Shown one piece after another: positions 38,440 to 46,814 of a stretch of 49,936 nucleotides of DNA. The translations under genes were made by a program, and so were the position numbers. The stretch comes from a virus. The stretch spans positions 1 through 49,936 of IMG/VR virus record IMGVR_UViG_3300028388_002947; one strand, 5' to 3'. The notes beneath the pieces are model-generated. The model was not told where the DNA came from. It made no database searches and saw only the letters and a program-made list of their open reading frames with translations. Numbering within the stretch: position 1 is the stretch's first letter; each line of letters begins with the position of its first letter.

Positions 38440-39081
38440 CTATTGTTTATACACATCAAACTTACTTAAATCAGGATAAGGAAGTTCTAAATCTTCATTT
38501 TGTTTTTTATTTCCATTGGTATCGTAAAACTGATTCATAAGAAGAACTCCTCTTGCTGCAAGTTCTGGCATCATATAGAAGTTCCATCCTATCATATCAA
38601 AATGGTCATCGTGGTAAGACATTTCTCTTCTACCACTATATCTTGCTCGCTTGAACCAAAGATATGCATCATAATCATCAGTTAAGATTGCTCCACCTTT
38701 GGATAGTTTGAAATGTTTGTAAGGGCCTGTAAAAGATACACACATATGTGTATTTGGTTTATACATATCTGCAGTAAAAGTAAGTGCAGAATCCCATACA
38801 TTGGAACCTTTAAGTTGATACGCACCTTTAATAGTCTTACCCTCAATAGGTTCAAAATCAACTTTTAATCCAGCATGAATAATCTCACAAGGAACTGATG
38901 GATAAGTTCTACTTGGAATAGTAATAACTTCTTCAGTTCTATTTTTTACTTTGTTTTCGTAATAAAGTGCTAAGAATAAACCATTACTCATATTATCAAC
39001 AGTTACAACATATTTTGCACCTGTGTATTGTCCTAGTTTTTCTTCAAACTCTTCTGTTATTTTGTAGATTCCGTTTGCCAT
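38440..39081 (-). CDS. Short DegT-family sugar aminotransferase
   Basis: 213 aa. TVDNMSNGLFLALYY and EVITIPSRTYPSVPCEIIHAGLKVDF follow the DegT/DnrJ/EryC1 fold, and SFTGPYKHFKLSKGGAILTDD contains the PLP-Lys region. Full enzymes have about 370 residues, so the C-terminal domain is missing or reduced. It may aminate a keto sugar whose amine is then acylated. The short length makes activity uncertain. Confidence 0.75.
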   Translation of the reverse strand: MANGIYKITEEFEEKLGQYTGAKYVVTVDNMSNGLFLALYYENKVKNRTEEVITIPSRTYPSVPCEIIHAGLKVDFEPIEGKTIKGAYQLKGSNVWDSALTFTADMYKPNTHMCVSFTGPYKHFKLSKGGAILTDDYDAYLWFKRARYSGRREMSYHDDHFDMIGWNFYMMPELAARGVLLMNQFYDTNGNKKQNEDLELPYPDLSKFDVYKQ

Positions 39082-39082
39082 A

Positions 39083-39904
39083 TTAATATTTTTCAGTTGG
39101 ACTAAAGTTAGATTGAAGAACTATCCCCATATAGTTTTTGGAGAACATTTCCTCTGTATATCCTTGTTGTTTGTAAAAATCATATTGTGGTTTAAAGTGA
39201 AATACTTTAAATAAGGGTTGAATAGGAACAATATCAATCGGTCTAGACTTTAAAAGAAACTCACCATACCAAGTAAACTCAGAAGGAACCATTTTTATTA
39301 TTTCAGAAATATCCAACTCTTGTGGCTTTAACTGTGTTTCATACAATAGTTTCCATACTGTTGATGACCATATAGTTGGTGAGGGGCCAAAATCATATAA
39401 CCTACCCTCTCTTTGAAACATTTTCATTATTTTACTTCTATCATCACCAAATCCTATTTGAGGGTCATGACCTATGTGTTCATGATATCTTGATGTAAAC
39501 TCAAACAACTCTTTTTGTTCATGCATTACTGTATAAGGAGTTATATCATTATACATAAAATCTGAAACATAAAAGTCTTTAATGAAATATGAATCTGAAT
39601 CAATACACACATAGTTTTCACAAATATCAAGTTTCCAAAAAGAAGATTTAACGATTTGTTGTAAATACCAACCTATTTGTCTTTGTTCTTCTTGAGTATA
39701 TTCAAACTCAATAATATCTTCATCTACTATTAAGTTTACATATTCAGTATCTAAGTTATCTTTGAAAAGCTTTTCATCAACTTTTGGAACTGATATGTAA
39801 AATGGTATATTATCTTTATTATACTGTTTTACAGATTCTACTAATCTTTTTATTCTATGTAAATCATTATAATATGTCTTACAATAAAGAACTATTTTTT
39901 CCAT
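39083..39904 (-). CDS. DUF6492-like glycosyltransferase
   Basis: 273 aa. IVLYCKTYYNDLHRIKRLVESV, then QQIVKSSFWKLDICENYVCIDSDSYF with a DSD motif, and a late EFTWYGEFLL segment match DUF6492-type glycosyltransferase-like proteins. Part of the glycan operon; overlaps the next gene by one base. Confidence 0.72.
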   Translation of the reverse strand: MEKIVLYCKTYYNDLHRIKRLVESVKQYNKDNIPFYISVPKVDEKLFKDNLDTEYVNLIVDEDIIEFEYTQEEQRQIGWYLQQIVKSSFWKLDICENYVCIDSDSYFIKDFYVSDFMYNDITPYTVMHEQKELFEFTSRYHEHIGHDPQIGFGDDRSKIMKMFQREGRLYDFGPSPTIWSSTVWKLLYETQLKPQELDISEIIKMVPSEFTWYGEFLLKSRPIDIVPIQPLFKVFHFKPQYDFYKQQGYTEEMFSKNYMGIVLQSNFSPTEKY

Positions 39905-40749
39905 TAATCAAAATCTTTAATCATTCCATATTCATCAAAAACAGGTGGTCTACCCCATTTTTGAATCCACTTTTGTATATTTTTTTGTTCTGATTTTATT
40001 TGTCTTTCAGAACTTTTACCATCGTTTTCCTCTAATCTATGTGAACCTCGTGCTCCAAAGTGCCAAACAACTGATGAAGATGGTAGAATAAATCTAAATC
40101 CATTTTGTAACATTCTTAGGAATAAATCCATATCATCATAAGATGCCGGTGCAAATAGTGGGTCATTACCCCCTATTTCATCCCAATGTTCTTTTTTGAT
40201 TAGTCCACTTACACCCTCACCTTTTGGGATTTCGAAATCGTTTTCTTTTTTAAACATTTCTACCCACTTATCAAAGGTATCAGATATAAAATCGTGGTGG
40301 TATGCACCAAACATATCTTTAGGCACCACCACAGTTCCCCATCTACCTTGTGAGTTTGGAAACATCTGTGGTTCTACTCTATGTGAGTTTACCCATAGTT
40401 TTTCGTTTGGGTATTTTTCGTAAACTTTTAGTAAGTCCAAATCCCAATCTTTGGTTACATAGAAATCTGAATGAAGGAACATAATGTATTCAGTCTTTAC
40501 TCTTTCTGCACAAAAGTTCATTCCACCACCAATACCAATAGGTGATTCGTTTTTATCTATGAAATATTCAAGATTGTATTTTTCTGAGTTTTGTTCTAAC
40601 CACTCATCCGTTCCATCATCACAGTTTTCAGCATGAATGATGAAGGGTGCATCTTTGAAGTGTGAGTTTTTTCGAACACTATCTACTGCAATCTTTAGGT
40701 ATTCGAGATTGTTATATGTTGATATACAAAATGTTAGTGGTGAACTCAT
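39904..40749 (-). CDS. GT2 glycosyltransferase, 281 aa
   Basis: LTFCISTYNNLEYLKIAVDSV, IIHAENCDDGTDEWL and EYIMFLHSDFYVTKDW show the family 2 motifs. A late HWDEIGGNDPLFAPASYDDMD region is also typical. Overlaps the groES-like gene by 4 bases. Confidence 0.87.
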   Translation of the reverse strand: MSSPLTFCISTYNNLEYLKIAVDSVRKNSHFKDAPFIIHAENCDDGTDEWLEQNSEKYNLEYFIDKNESPIGIGGGMNFCAERVKTEYIMFLHSDFYVTKDWDLDLLKVYEKYPNEKLWVNSHRVEPQMFPNSQGRWGTVVVPKDMFGAYHHDFISDTFDKWVEMFKKENDFEIPKGEGVSGLIKKEHWDEIGGNDPLFAPASYDDMDLFLRMLQNGFRFILPSSSVVWHFGARGSHRLEENDGKSSERQIKSEQKNIQKWIQKWGRPPVFDEYGMIKDFD

Positions 40750-41051
40750 TTTTTAACTACTCCAAGTAATTGATGTTCGTGAAATAATAAATACTTTTCT
40801 TCTCCAATCTCAATAGGTGAACCCGCCATATCATGTTCATACATAATAGTATCACCAACTTGAACCGTCATTGGGATTCTTGCACCTGATTGTGAAAAGA
40901 TACCTGTTCCAATAGATACAACTTCTCCATATACTCTTGCACCTCTTTGTGCCGTATCAGTAAGAATCAATCCACTTTCAGTTTTCTTTTCACCAAGTGA
41001 TTCTGGTTTGATTAGGACTCTATCTCCTAATGGTTTAAATGTTCCTTCCAT
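40746..41051 (-). CDS. GroES-like co-chaperonin
   Basis: 101 aa, normal length for Cpn10. FKPLGDRVLIKPE at the start, GEVVSIGTGIFSQSGARIPMTVQVGDTIMY with the mobile loop before it (KKTESGLILTDTAQRG), and KYLLFHEHQLLGVV at the end are diagnostic. Phage GroES proteins (as T4 gp31) redirect host GroEL to fold capsid protein. No GroEL gene is seen here. It is placed oddly among glycosyltransferases. Confidence 0.93.
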   Translation of the reverse strand: MEGTFKPLGDRVLIKPESLGEKKTESGLILTDTAQRGARVYGEVVSIGTGIFSQSGARIPMTVQVGDTIMYEHDMAGSPIEIGEEKYLLFHEHQLLGVVKK

Positions 41052-41054
41052 AAC

Positions 41055-41684
41055 TTATAATGTTTCGTAATATTCGTTTTGTTTTTCTTGTCTTTCAATA
41101 TCTTTTGGGTGTTTGAGGGCAAATATCTCCTCTGTTGGTAAAATAGTCATTGTGTTGTATCCAACGATTCGTTCATGAACTTTACCTACCCACTCTATTT
41201 CAGAAGTTCTTCTGTATATTCTTGTTTGAACATCTGGCCAGTTTATCCAACCTTCTTCATTTAGTTGCCATCCCCACTTTTTAACGTGCTCACTTGTCAA
41301 ACCTTTTACTGTATTTACTCTTGGAACAAAGAACAAATCTACTTCTTTGTTGGCCTCTAAAAGGTCTCCCATATTTGTTACCAAGTATTCATGTGGTATT
41401 TCATCTGCATCTATTTGGAAAATAAAAATACCTTGTGCATGATTCTTTAGGTTATTTTTAAATGATGCAAAATCATTGTTGAGAGGAAATCCTATTACAG
41501 ATACTTGTTGATTTAGTTGAGATACAATATCTAAGTAAGATTTTACTTCTTTAGTTACACCATCTTCATCATACTGAATGAGAATATCATCTTCACTACG
41601 AAGTTTTGGTAAAAGGAAATCTACCAATCTTGTTATTTCTTCTAACTCATTACAAACTGTAATCGCATAAGTAACATTTATCAT
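41055..41684 (-). CDS. GT2-like glycosyltransferase, 209 aa
   Basis: NVTYAITVCNELEEITRLVDFL and GIFIFQIDADEIPHEYL (DAD) fit a family 2 catalytic domain. Ends with WVGKVHERIVGY and LKHPKD, as in WaaE/KdtX-like enzymes. Lies between groES and a phage-type gene. Confidence 0.82.
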   Translation of the reverse strand: MINVTYAITVCNELEEITRLVDFLLPKLRSEDDILIQYDEDGVTKEVKSYLDIVSQLNQQVSVIGFPLNNDFASFKNNLKNHAQGIFIFQIDADEIPHEYLVTNMGDLLEANKEVDLFFVPRVNTVKGLTSEHVKKWGWQLNEEGWINWPDVQTRIYRRTSEIEWVGKVHERIVGYNTMTILPTEEIFALKHPKDIERQEKQNEYYETL

Positions 41685-41690
41685 AATCTA

Positions 41691-42320
41691 TTATTCTTTA
41701 TTTATTATATCCATTGCCGCATCAAAGAAGTCATCCATTGATGTTTCTTCTTGAGATTCAGTTGGTTTACCCTTTTCAGATACTTCTTTACCAAGTTCTT
41801 TTGGTTCAACTCGTTTTTTATCAAGTTGTTGTTCTTTTTCATCTGTTATTGTTGGTGAACCAAATATACTTTCAAGTTTTTCTCTTTTTAAATAAACTTC
41901 ATCTATGTTTTTTATATTGAATAGTTTATAAGTTCTGTAAGCTCTTGGTTCTATTTTATAAACAGCATTTCCTTTGATTCGTGATTTGAAAAATGATTGA
42001 CCTGATTCTTCACTTTTCTTTAATAAAGATTTTAAATCAGATTCATTTAGCATTTTATCAGTTACTCTTCTACTTGAAGACCGTTTCATCCATCTGAAAA
42101 ATACATCAGGATTTATTGTATTCAACTTCAAAGCATGAACTTCTTTTTCAAATATACCAAAAACAAATATAAGAACCAAGTCTTTACCTGAGAAAGTTTC
42201 TGTTTTTCCACTTGAGTATTCATAAGATTTTAAAAGGTAAATCTTATTTGTCTCCATTGCAGTTGGAGTTACTCTTTTGGAAGTTCTTATAAATGATTTG
42301 TATAGTGAAGCAAAATTCAT
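41691..42320 (-). CDS. Phage-type hypothetical protein, 209 aa
   Basis: No clear family. The pattern KDLVLIFVFGIFEKEVHALKLNTINPDVFFRW recalls uncharacterised T4-like phage proteins with a conserved 'gLnlh' strand. The C-terminal 60 residues are charged and low in complexity. It overlaps the epimerase gene by one base. Confidence 0.5.
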   Translation of the reverse strand: MNFASLYKSFIRTSKRVTPTAMETNKIYLLKSYEYSSGKTETFSGKDLVLIFVFGIFEKEVHALKLNTINPDVFFRWMKRSSSRRVTDKMLNESDLKSLLKKSEESGQSFFKSRIKGNAVYKIEPRAYRTYKLFNIKNIDEVYLKREKLESIFGSPTITDEKEQQLDKKRVEPKELGKEVSEKGKPTESQEETSMDDFFDAAMDIINKE

Positions 42321-43171
42321 TATAATGAGTTGATATATTCTTTTAATCTATCAGTTGGTTTCCAATCTAAAACTTCTAAACTATCATCGTTTTCACGAAG
42401 TGTTTTACGATAGTTTCCTTTTTGGTCTGGTAAGTTTACTTTTTCTAACTCACCAAATCTTTCACAAAACATTTCATATACTTCGTTGATTGAGTAATCT
42501 TGACCTGTTCCAAGTTCCCACCCATCTTCGTGTTTGTAATCACCAAATCCAATCTTTACAAGTGCATCAATGATATCATCTACATGAGTAAAATCTCTTC
42601 TTTGTTCACCATCACCAACGATTGTAATAGGTTCTGAGTTAAACACTTGATGTTGAAAAATACCAATCACAGCTGCCCACTTTCCATCTATGATTTCATG
42701 TGGTCCATATACATTGTAAAAACGAGTAATCTCAAAATCACAACCATATACTTTCTTATACATCTTTACAATATCTTCACCCAACTTTTTGTAGGTTGCG
42801 TATGGTGATTGTAGTGGGTCATGCCATCTTGAAGATGAGCCTGAGTAAATCATCTTTACTCCATGTTTTCTTGCCCACTCACAAACGATTTGTGTTCCTG
42901 TGGTGTTTACTCTATAAGTTTCAAGTGGGTTCTCAAACGATGGTTGAATACGAGCAAGAGCGGCTAAGTGATATACAATATCAAACTCACCACTAATATA
43001 AGGTAACATTTCAATATCACCTTTGATATACTTTACTCCTTCGATGTGGTTGTTTTCAGAACCAGTTTCATAATCATCGAGTGATACTACTCGATGACCT
43101 TCTTCGTGTAACCTTTTGATAAGATTAGTTCCAATAAAACCGGCTCCACCTGTTACTAAAATCTTCTTCAT
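42320..43171 (-). CDS. NAD-dependent sugar epimerase/dehydratase
   Basis: 283 aa. ILVTGGAGFIGTNLIKRL is the GxxGxxG NAD motif; SGSSSRWHDPLQSPYATYKK supplies Ser and the catalytic YxxxK. It belongs to the extended SDR family (UDP-glucose epimerase-like). It probably makes a nucleotide sugar for the glycosyltransferases around it. Overlaps neighbours by one base each. Slightly shorter than UDP-galactose epimerase (about 310-340). Confidence 0.9.
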   Translation of the reverse strand: MKKILVTGGAGFIGTNLIKRLHEEGHRVVSLDDYETGSENNHIEGVKYIKGDIEMLPYISGEFDIVYHLAALARIQPSFENPLETYRVNTTGTQIVCEWARKHGVKMIYSGSSSRWHDPLQSPYATYKKLGEDIVKMYKKVYGCDFEITRFYNVYGPHEIIDGKWAAVIGIFQHQVFNSEPITIVGDGEQRRDFTHVDDIIDALVKIGFGDYKHEDGWELGTGQDYSINEVYEMFCERFGELEKVNLPDQKGNYRKTLRENDDSLEVLDWKPTDRLKEYINSL

Positions 43172-43728
43172 TATTTTACTTTTTCTAGTTTTGGAAGTTT
43201 AAATGGAACTACTTTTGGTTTTTCTTTAACATATTTCGTGATAATGTCAATAAATATCTCATTCATTTTGTCCAAAGAGAAGTTTTTGACAATATTTGAT
43301 TTTAAACCTTTTGATTTTTTTGTGTATTGTTTATAGTTTTTAAATACATCAAAAATAGTATTTGCTGCCTTCGAATAGTTTACATTAAACCATTGTGATT
43401 CTTTCATTAAAAACTTATCTGCAGCACTCTCATGGACATTTTGTAAATCACCCTCCAAATATAAAGTCTTATCTTCAGGTAAAAAATCAAGATGACCACT
43501 CCACTTTGATACAATAATAGGTTTATCAGTCAGTGCAAATTCTGCAAGTGGTCTACCATACCCCTCTCCTTTGGTAAATGAAATCATAGATTTAACTTTA
43601 GGATGGTGATATAGATTTGCTAAATCATTTTCTGATAAATCACCATGTAGTAAGTAAATAGGTGGACATTTTTCTCCAAATGATTCTGTGATTCTATCAA
43701 TCTTTTCTCTAATACTTTCTCTATCCAT
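43171..43728 (-). CDS. GT4 glycosyltransferase, C-terminal fragment
   Basis: 185 aa from the ATG at 43728; the frame is open up to a stop at 43801-43803. It has YLLHGDLSENDLANLYHHPKV and SFTKGEGYGRPLAEFALTDKPIIVS, the donor-binding ExG-type region of GT-B family 4. The codons before the ATG (SLPKNQQPGLIVKTSSAGFSV) also look like coding sequence. It appears to be the second half of the gene whose first half is 43793-44344. Confidence 0.75.
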   Translation of the reverse strand: MDRESIREKIDRITESFGEKCPPIYLLHGDLSENDLANLYHHPKVKSMISFTKGEGYGRPLAEFALTDKPIIVSKWSGHLDFLPEDKTLYLEGDLQNVHESAADKFLMKESQWFNVNYSKAANTIFDVFKNYKQYTKKSKGLKSNIVKNFSLDKMNEIFIDIITKYVKEKPKVVPFKLPKLEKVK

Positions 43729-43792
43729 TACCGAAAATCCAGCTGATGATGTTTTTACAATAAGACCTGGTTGTTGGTTTTTTGGTAATGAT

Positions 43793-44344
43793 TCAAAATT
43801 CTACTCCTTCGAGAATATCATATTCTGATTTTTTGTAATCTAAGAATACACTCAAATCAACTCCCTCCATTAAAACTTCAACAGGTTTTGTAACTTTAAA
43901 TTCATTTACAACTTGTTGAGTTTGTTGATTTTTTTCCTGGTAAACAGTTCCAACCAAAGATGTTTTTGTAAACTCAGATGGAACCAATGTTAAATCCATT
44001 TTATTTACTCCTTCAATAAACTCTTTAGGAACAACGGTGGTTTCTACACCAGCAGTGATTCCAATATTATAGTCTCCAATAGGATTAAACTCATTTGCAA
44101 CTGAAACTTGTATAAATACATTAGGTTTTTGAGATAGCTTTGTAACTACCCTCTCCAACATCCACTTACCAAACTCAGTTGAACCATCAACTTGATTTTG
44201 TGGAGTGTTTCCCCAACGTAGTGGAATAATTTTAATATCAAACCTATCCATTGCTCGTAAAGATTTTAGTAAATCTCTACAATGGTCTCCATATCCACTT
44301 CGTGTGAATGCCGGTCCTTGAAAAACTAATACTTCTTTATCCAT
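43793..44344 (-). CDS. GT4 glycosyltransferase, N-terminal fragment
   Basis: 183 aa. VFQGPAFTRSGYGDHCRDLLKSL and LVPSEFTKTSLVGTVY are the acceptor-domain parts of a family 4 enzyme. It stops soon after VLMEGVDLSVFLDYKK, where intact relatives continue into the donor domain. The missing strand-linker portion and frame change suggest an internal deletion near 43793-43803. It may be a broken gene, or two subunits. Confidence 0.75.
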   Translation of the reverse strand: MDKEVLVFQGPAFTRSGYGDHCRDLLKSLRAMDRFDIKIIPLRWGNTPQNQVDGSTEFGKWMLERVVTKLSQKPNVFIQVSVANEFNPIGDYNIGITAGVETTVVPKEFIEGVNKMDLTLVPSEFTKTSLVGTVYQEKNQQTQQVVNEFKVTKPVEVLMEGVDLSVFLDYKKSEYDILEGVEF

Positions 44345-45119
44345 TTTTTTGTTTTTTTCTTTTATCTATTACTACTTCGTATATCGCGTTATTTTTATTT
44401 ATTTTGGCAGCTAATGAAGATGCTGTTCTGTAATCATCACCTCTCCAAGTTTCCCAAGCGGTGTAAGGTAACCACTTACTATGAAAACAAAAGTTTGAAG
44501 AACATACAAGATTGAGTGCTGGTGGAATATCTCCTTTTAAGTGTTCCATCACATAATCTGGTGGATAAGGTGCTTCAGGATAACCACCAGGAACTCCAGC
44601 ATCGTTTATAGTTCTCATCCAATGCATTGTATCTTCATCGTGTTGTAAAATGTTATTTACTATAAGTTCTAATGATTTTTCATCGTGTAGATAATCATCA
44701 TCGTCTAAATAAATAACCCAACCCTCTTTCACAAACTTTTCAGCTTTCAAACAATAAAGGTTGTAAGGGAAATGATTGACTTTGAATCTACAACCATCAA
44801 ATTGTGCAGTGCCTGATGTTTCTTCTAAACCATCCCATAACTTATACTTCCACTTATCAAGTTCTTGAACTTGTGTGTATTGGTTATACCAAAATGATTT
44901 CCAAAGGTTTGGAACATATTTTACAGGTGTAACTCTACAAATAGAAGTATTTTTTTCGTCAATCAAATCCCTAACCACCTTTTCATTCACATCATTTTCA
45001 ACTGTAACAATGTGATTGATTACTCTGTATGTTTGATTATCAATAGTTTTTCTACATCTCTCAAAACCTTCTTTTCGAGACATACGAGTTATGATATTGA
45101 TAAGTGGTAACTTACTCAT
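44337..45119 (-). CDS. GT2-like glycosyltransferase, 260 aa
   Basis: LPLINIITRMSRKEGFERCRKTI, HIVTVEND and GWVIYLDDDDYLHDEKSLEL (DDDD as metal site) fit family 2. The middle has an inserted Trp/Tyr-rich stretch. It overlaps the GT4 fragment by 8 bases and abuts the next gene. Confidence 0.83.
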   Translation of the reverse strand: MSKLPLINIITRMSRKEGFERCRKTIDNQTYRVINHIVTVENDVNEKVVRDLIDEKNTSICRVTPVKYVPNLWKSFWYNQYTQVQELDKWKYKLWDGLEETSGTAQFDGCRFKVNHFPYNLYCLKAEKFVKEGWVIYLDDDDYLHDEKSLELIVNNILQHDEDTMHWMRTINDAGVPGGYPEAPYPPDYVMEHLKGDIPPALNLVCSSNFCFHSKWLPYTAWETWRGDDYRTASSLAAKINKNNAIYEVVIDKRKKQKNG

Positions 45120-46511
45120 TTACTTTATTTTGAAAAGTTCGAATCTTTGTCTTGGTTTAAAGTTTTTGAGGGCACTGAAGATACCTTCAGCCATTGTGTT
45201 GTTCATGTTCTCAACTGATAATCCCATATCATTGATGAATGCTTCTCTACCTTTTTGTCCTCGTAACTTTCTTTCTTGTTTTGGTAAGTTATACATTTCT
45301 TCGATTGCATCAGTTACTTCCTCTAAATCTGGTCTATCATCCCAAATGTAAGGAGTAGGAACTGAACCTGCAAGTGAACGAGAACGAGGCCATACTGGTC
45401 TTACCCACTCACCATGAGTAACTTTATCTTCCCATTTTCTCCACTCATGGAGTGAACCAATCTCAATATAATCTTCAGCGGTTAAATACTCACCATCTTT
45501 CTTAAATCCAGCTTGGTCTTGTAGTCCACCTGTTACATTGATAATGATTGGTGTTCCTGCAGTTACTGATTCTGCAGTTGTTAAACCAAACCCCTCATTA
45601 TTGGCAATATTAATCGTGCAATCAGCAATGTTGTAGTTGTAGTTTAATTCCTCAACACTTCTTCTTTTATCTGAAAAGATTACATTTGCATTTGGTGCAA
45701 GTGCCTTAACTACTGCGGGTAAATCAGTTCCATTATTGTCCACAGGTTGAGTGTGCATCACAAGGGCAACTTTCTCAGCCTTTTCTTTTCCAATTCTTTC
45801 ACAGAAGTTATTGAAAGCCCAAATAACATCTGATGCTTGTTTTCTACGAATATTTCTATTTGCCCAATAAAGAACAAAATCATAATCTTTACCTTTTAAT
45901 ATTTCGTTCTTATATTCTTGAGGCACTTCGGTTGGTTTGTAAACATCTGTATTGATTCCATGGGGAACATAACTTACTTGCCAATCTTCTTTTTGTTTCC
46001 AAGTTCTACCATTATCTAGTTGTGATAAACGAGAAACAATACCATAAGTTTGACGAGAAATACAACCAATCCAATCACAAGATTCGTAGTAGTTTCTGTT
46101 GTATTGTGGGTCTGGTAAATCATCCCAAATTGCGTAGAATAGGATTGGAATGTTTTGTCTGATTTCGTGTTCCATATCATACAACCAAATCCAATATCTT
46201 GGGTCTGTAAAGTGTAAGATTGCATCAGGTTGTTCTGAGTTGATAAGTTGTCTAATCAAATCAGCATTACCATATCCGTCCCAAGGTAGGATTTTAAGAG
46301 AGGCATCTTCTACACCTGTTCTTTTTCGAACATCATCACTTAAATCTAACATTTTACCTTGTTCTGGATGTTTGATTGCAGCACCAACTTGCACCCAATC
46401 GAACTTATCAAGAGTTCCCATTACGAACTCTCTACTCATTGTTGCAATACCAGATGCCATTCGTAAATCATCTGATAATAAAAGAATCTTTGGTTTCTTC
46501 TTTCCTTCCAT
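45120..46511 (-). CDS. GT4 glycosyltransferase, 463 aa
   Basis: LLLSDDLRMASGIATMSREFV at the start and, at about 300-320, NIANNEGFGLTTAESVTAGTPIIINVTGG, the E(x7)E donor region of GT-B family 4. Full length and intact. Probably a cytosolic glycosyltransferase and first glycan gene of the cluster after the RHH gene. Confidence 0.9.
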   Translation of the reverse strand: MEGKKKPKILLLSDDLRMASGIATMSREFVMGTLDKFDWVQVGAAIKHPEQGKMLDLSDDVRKRTGVEDASLKILPWDGYGNADLIRQLINSEQPDAILHFTDPRYWIWLYDMEHEIRQNIPILFYAIWDDLPDPQYNRNYYESCDWIGCISRQTYGIVSRLSQLDNGRTWKQKEDWQVSYVPHGINTDVYKPTEVPQEYKNEILKGKDYDFVLYWANRNIRRKQASDVIWAFNNFCERIGKEKAEKVALVMHTQPVDNNGTDLPAVVKALAPNANVIFSDKRRSVEELNYNYNIADCTINIANNEGFGLTTAESVTAGTPIIINVTGGLQDQAGFKKDGEYLTAEDYIEIGSLHEWRKWEDKVTHGEWVRPVWPRSRSLAGSVPTPYIWDDRPDLEEVTDAIEEMYNLPKQERKLRGQKGREAFINDMGLSVENMNNTMAEGIFSALKNFKPRQRFELFKIK

Positions 46512-46535
46512 TAAATTTGTTTTTATAACTTTTTA

Positions 46536-46739
46536 TTAAAACTGTGAGCCACTTATTTGTAGTTTGAGATACTCGTTCATTTCACTTCTAAACTCTTTAT
46601 CACTTACATATCTTTCAACTGTTCTGTTCACTAACTTTTGTAATGTAACATCAGAATCAAAAGATACTTGTTTGAAGTTTGAATAAACATCTTTGAGTAT
46701 CTTCACACTAGTAAGTTTAGTGTTACTTTCTCTTGCCAT
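46536..46739 (-). CDS. Ribbon-helix-helix-like small protein
   Basis: 67 aa. NTKLTSVKILKDVYSNFKQVSFDSDVTLQKLVNRTVERYV fits an RHH/CopG-type DNA-binding fold (strand, two helices). It is the first gene of the glycan cluster after the promoter at 46776-46805 and may regulate it. Function is inferred only from fold. Confidence 0.65.
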   Translation of the reverse strand: MARESNTKLTSVKILKDVYSNFKQVSFDSDVTLQKLVNRTVERYVSDKEFRSEMNEYLKLQISGSQF

Positions 46740-46775
46740 AATCTTGTATTTTATATAAATATATATTGTTGTATA

Positions 46776-46805
46776 TAAATATATATAATACTTTCAAGTT
46801 TTCAA
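46776..46805 (-). promoter_or_regulatory. Bacteroidota-type promoter (glycan cluster)
   Basis: Minus strand TTG (46803-46805), 19 bases, TATATTTA (46776-46783). A second TATATTTA (46756-46763) lacks a spaced TTG. It precedes the RHH gene and possibly the glycosyltransferase operon. Confidence 0.55.
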
Positions 46806-46814
46806 AAGAAAAAT

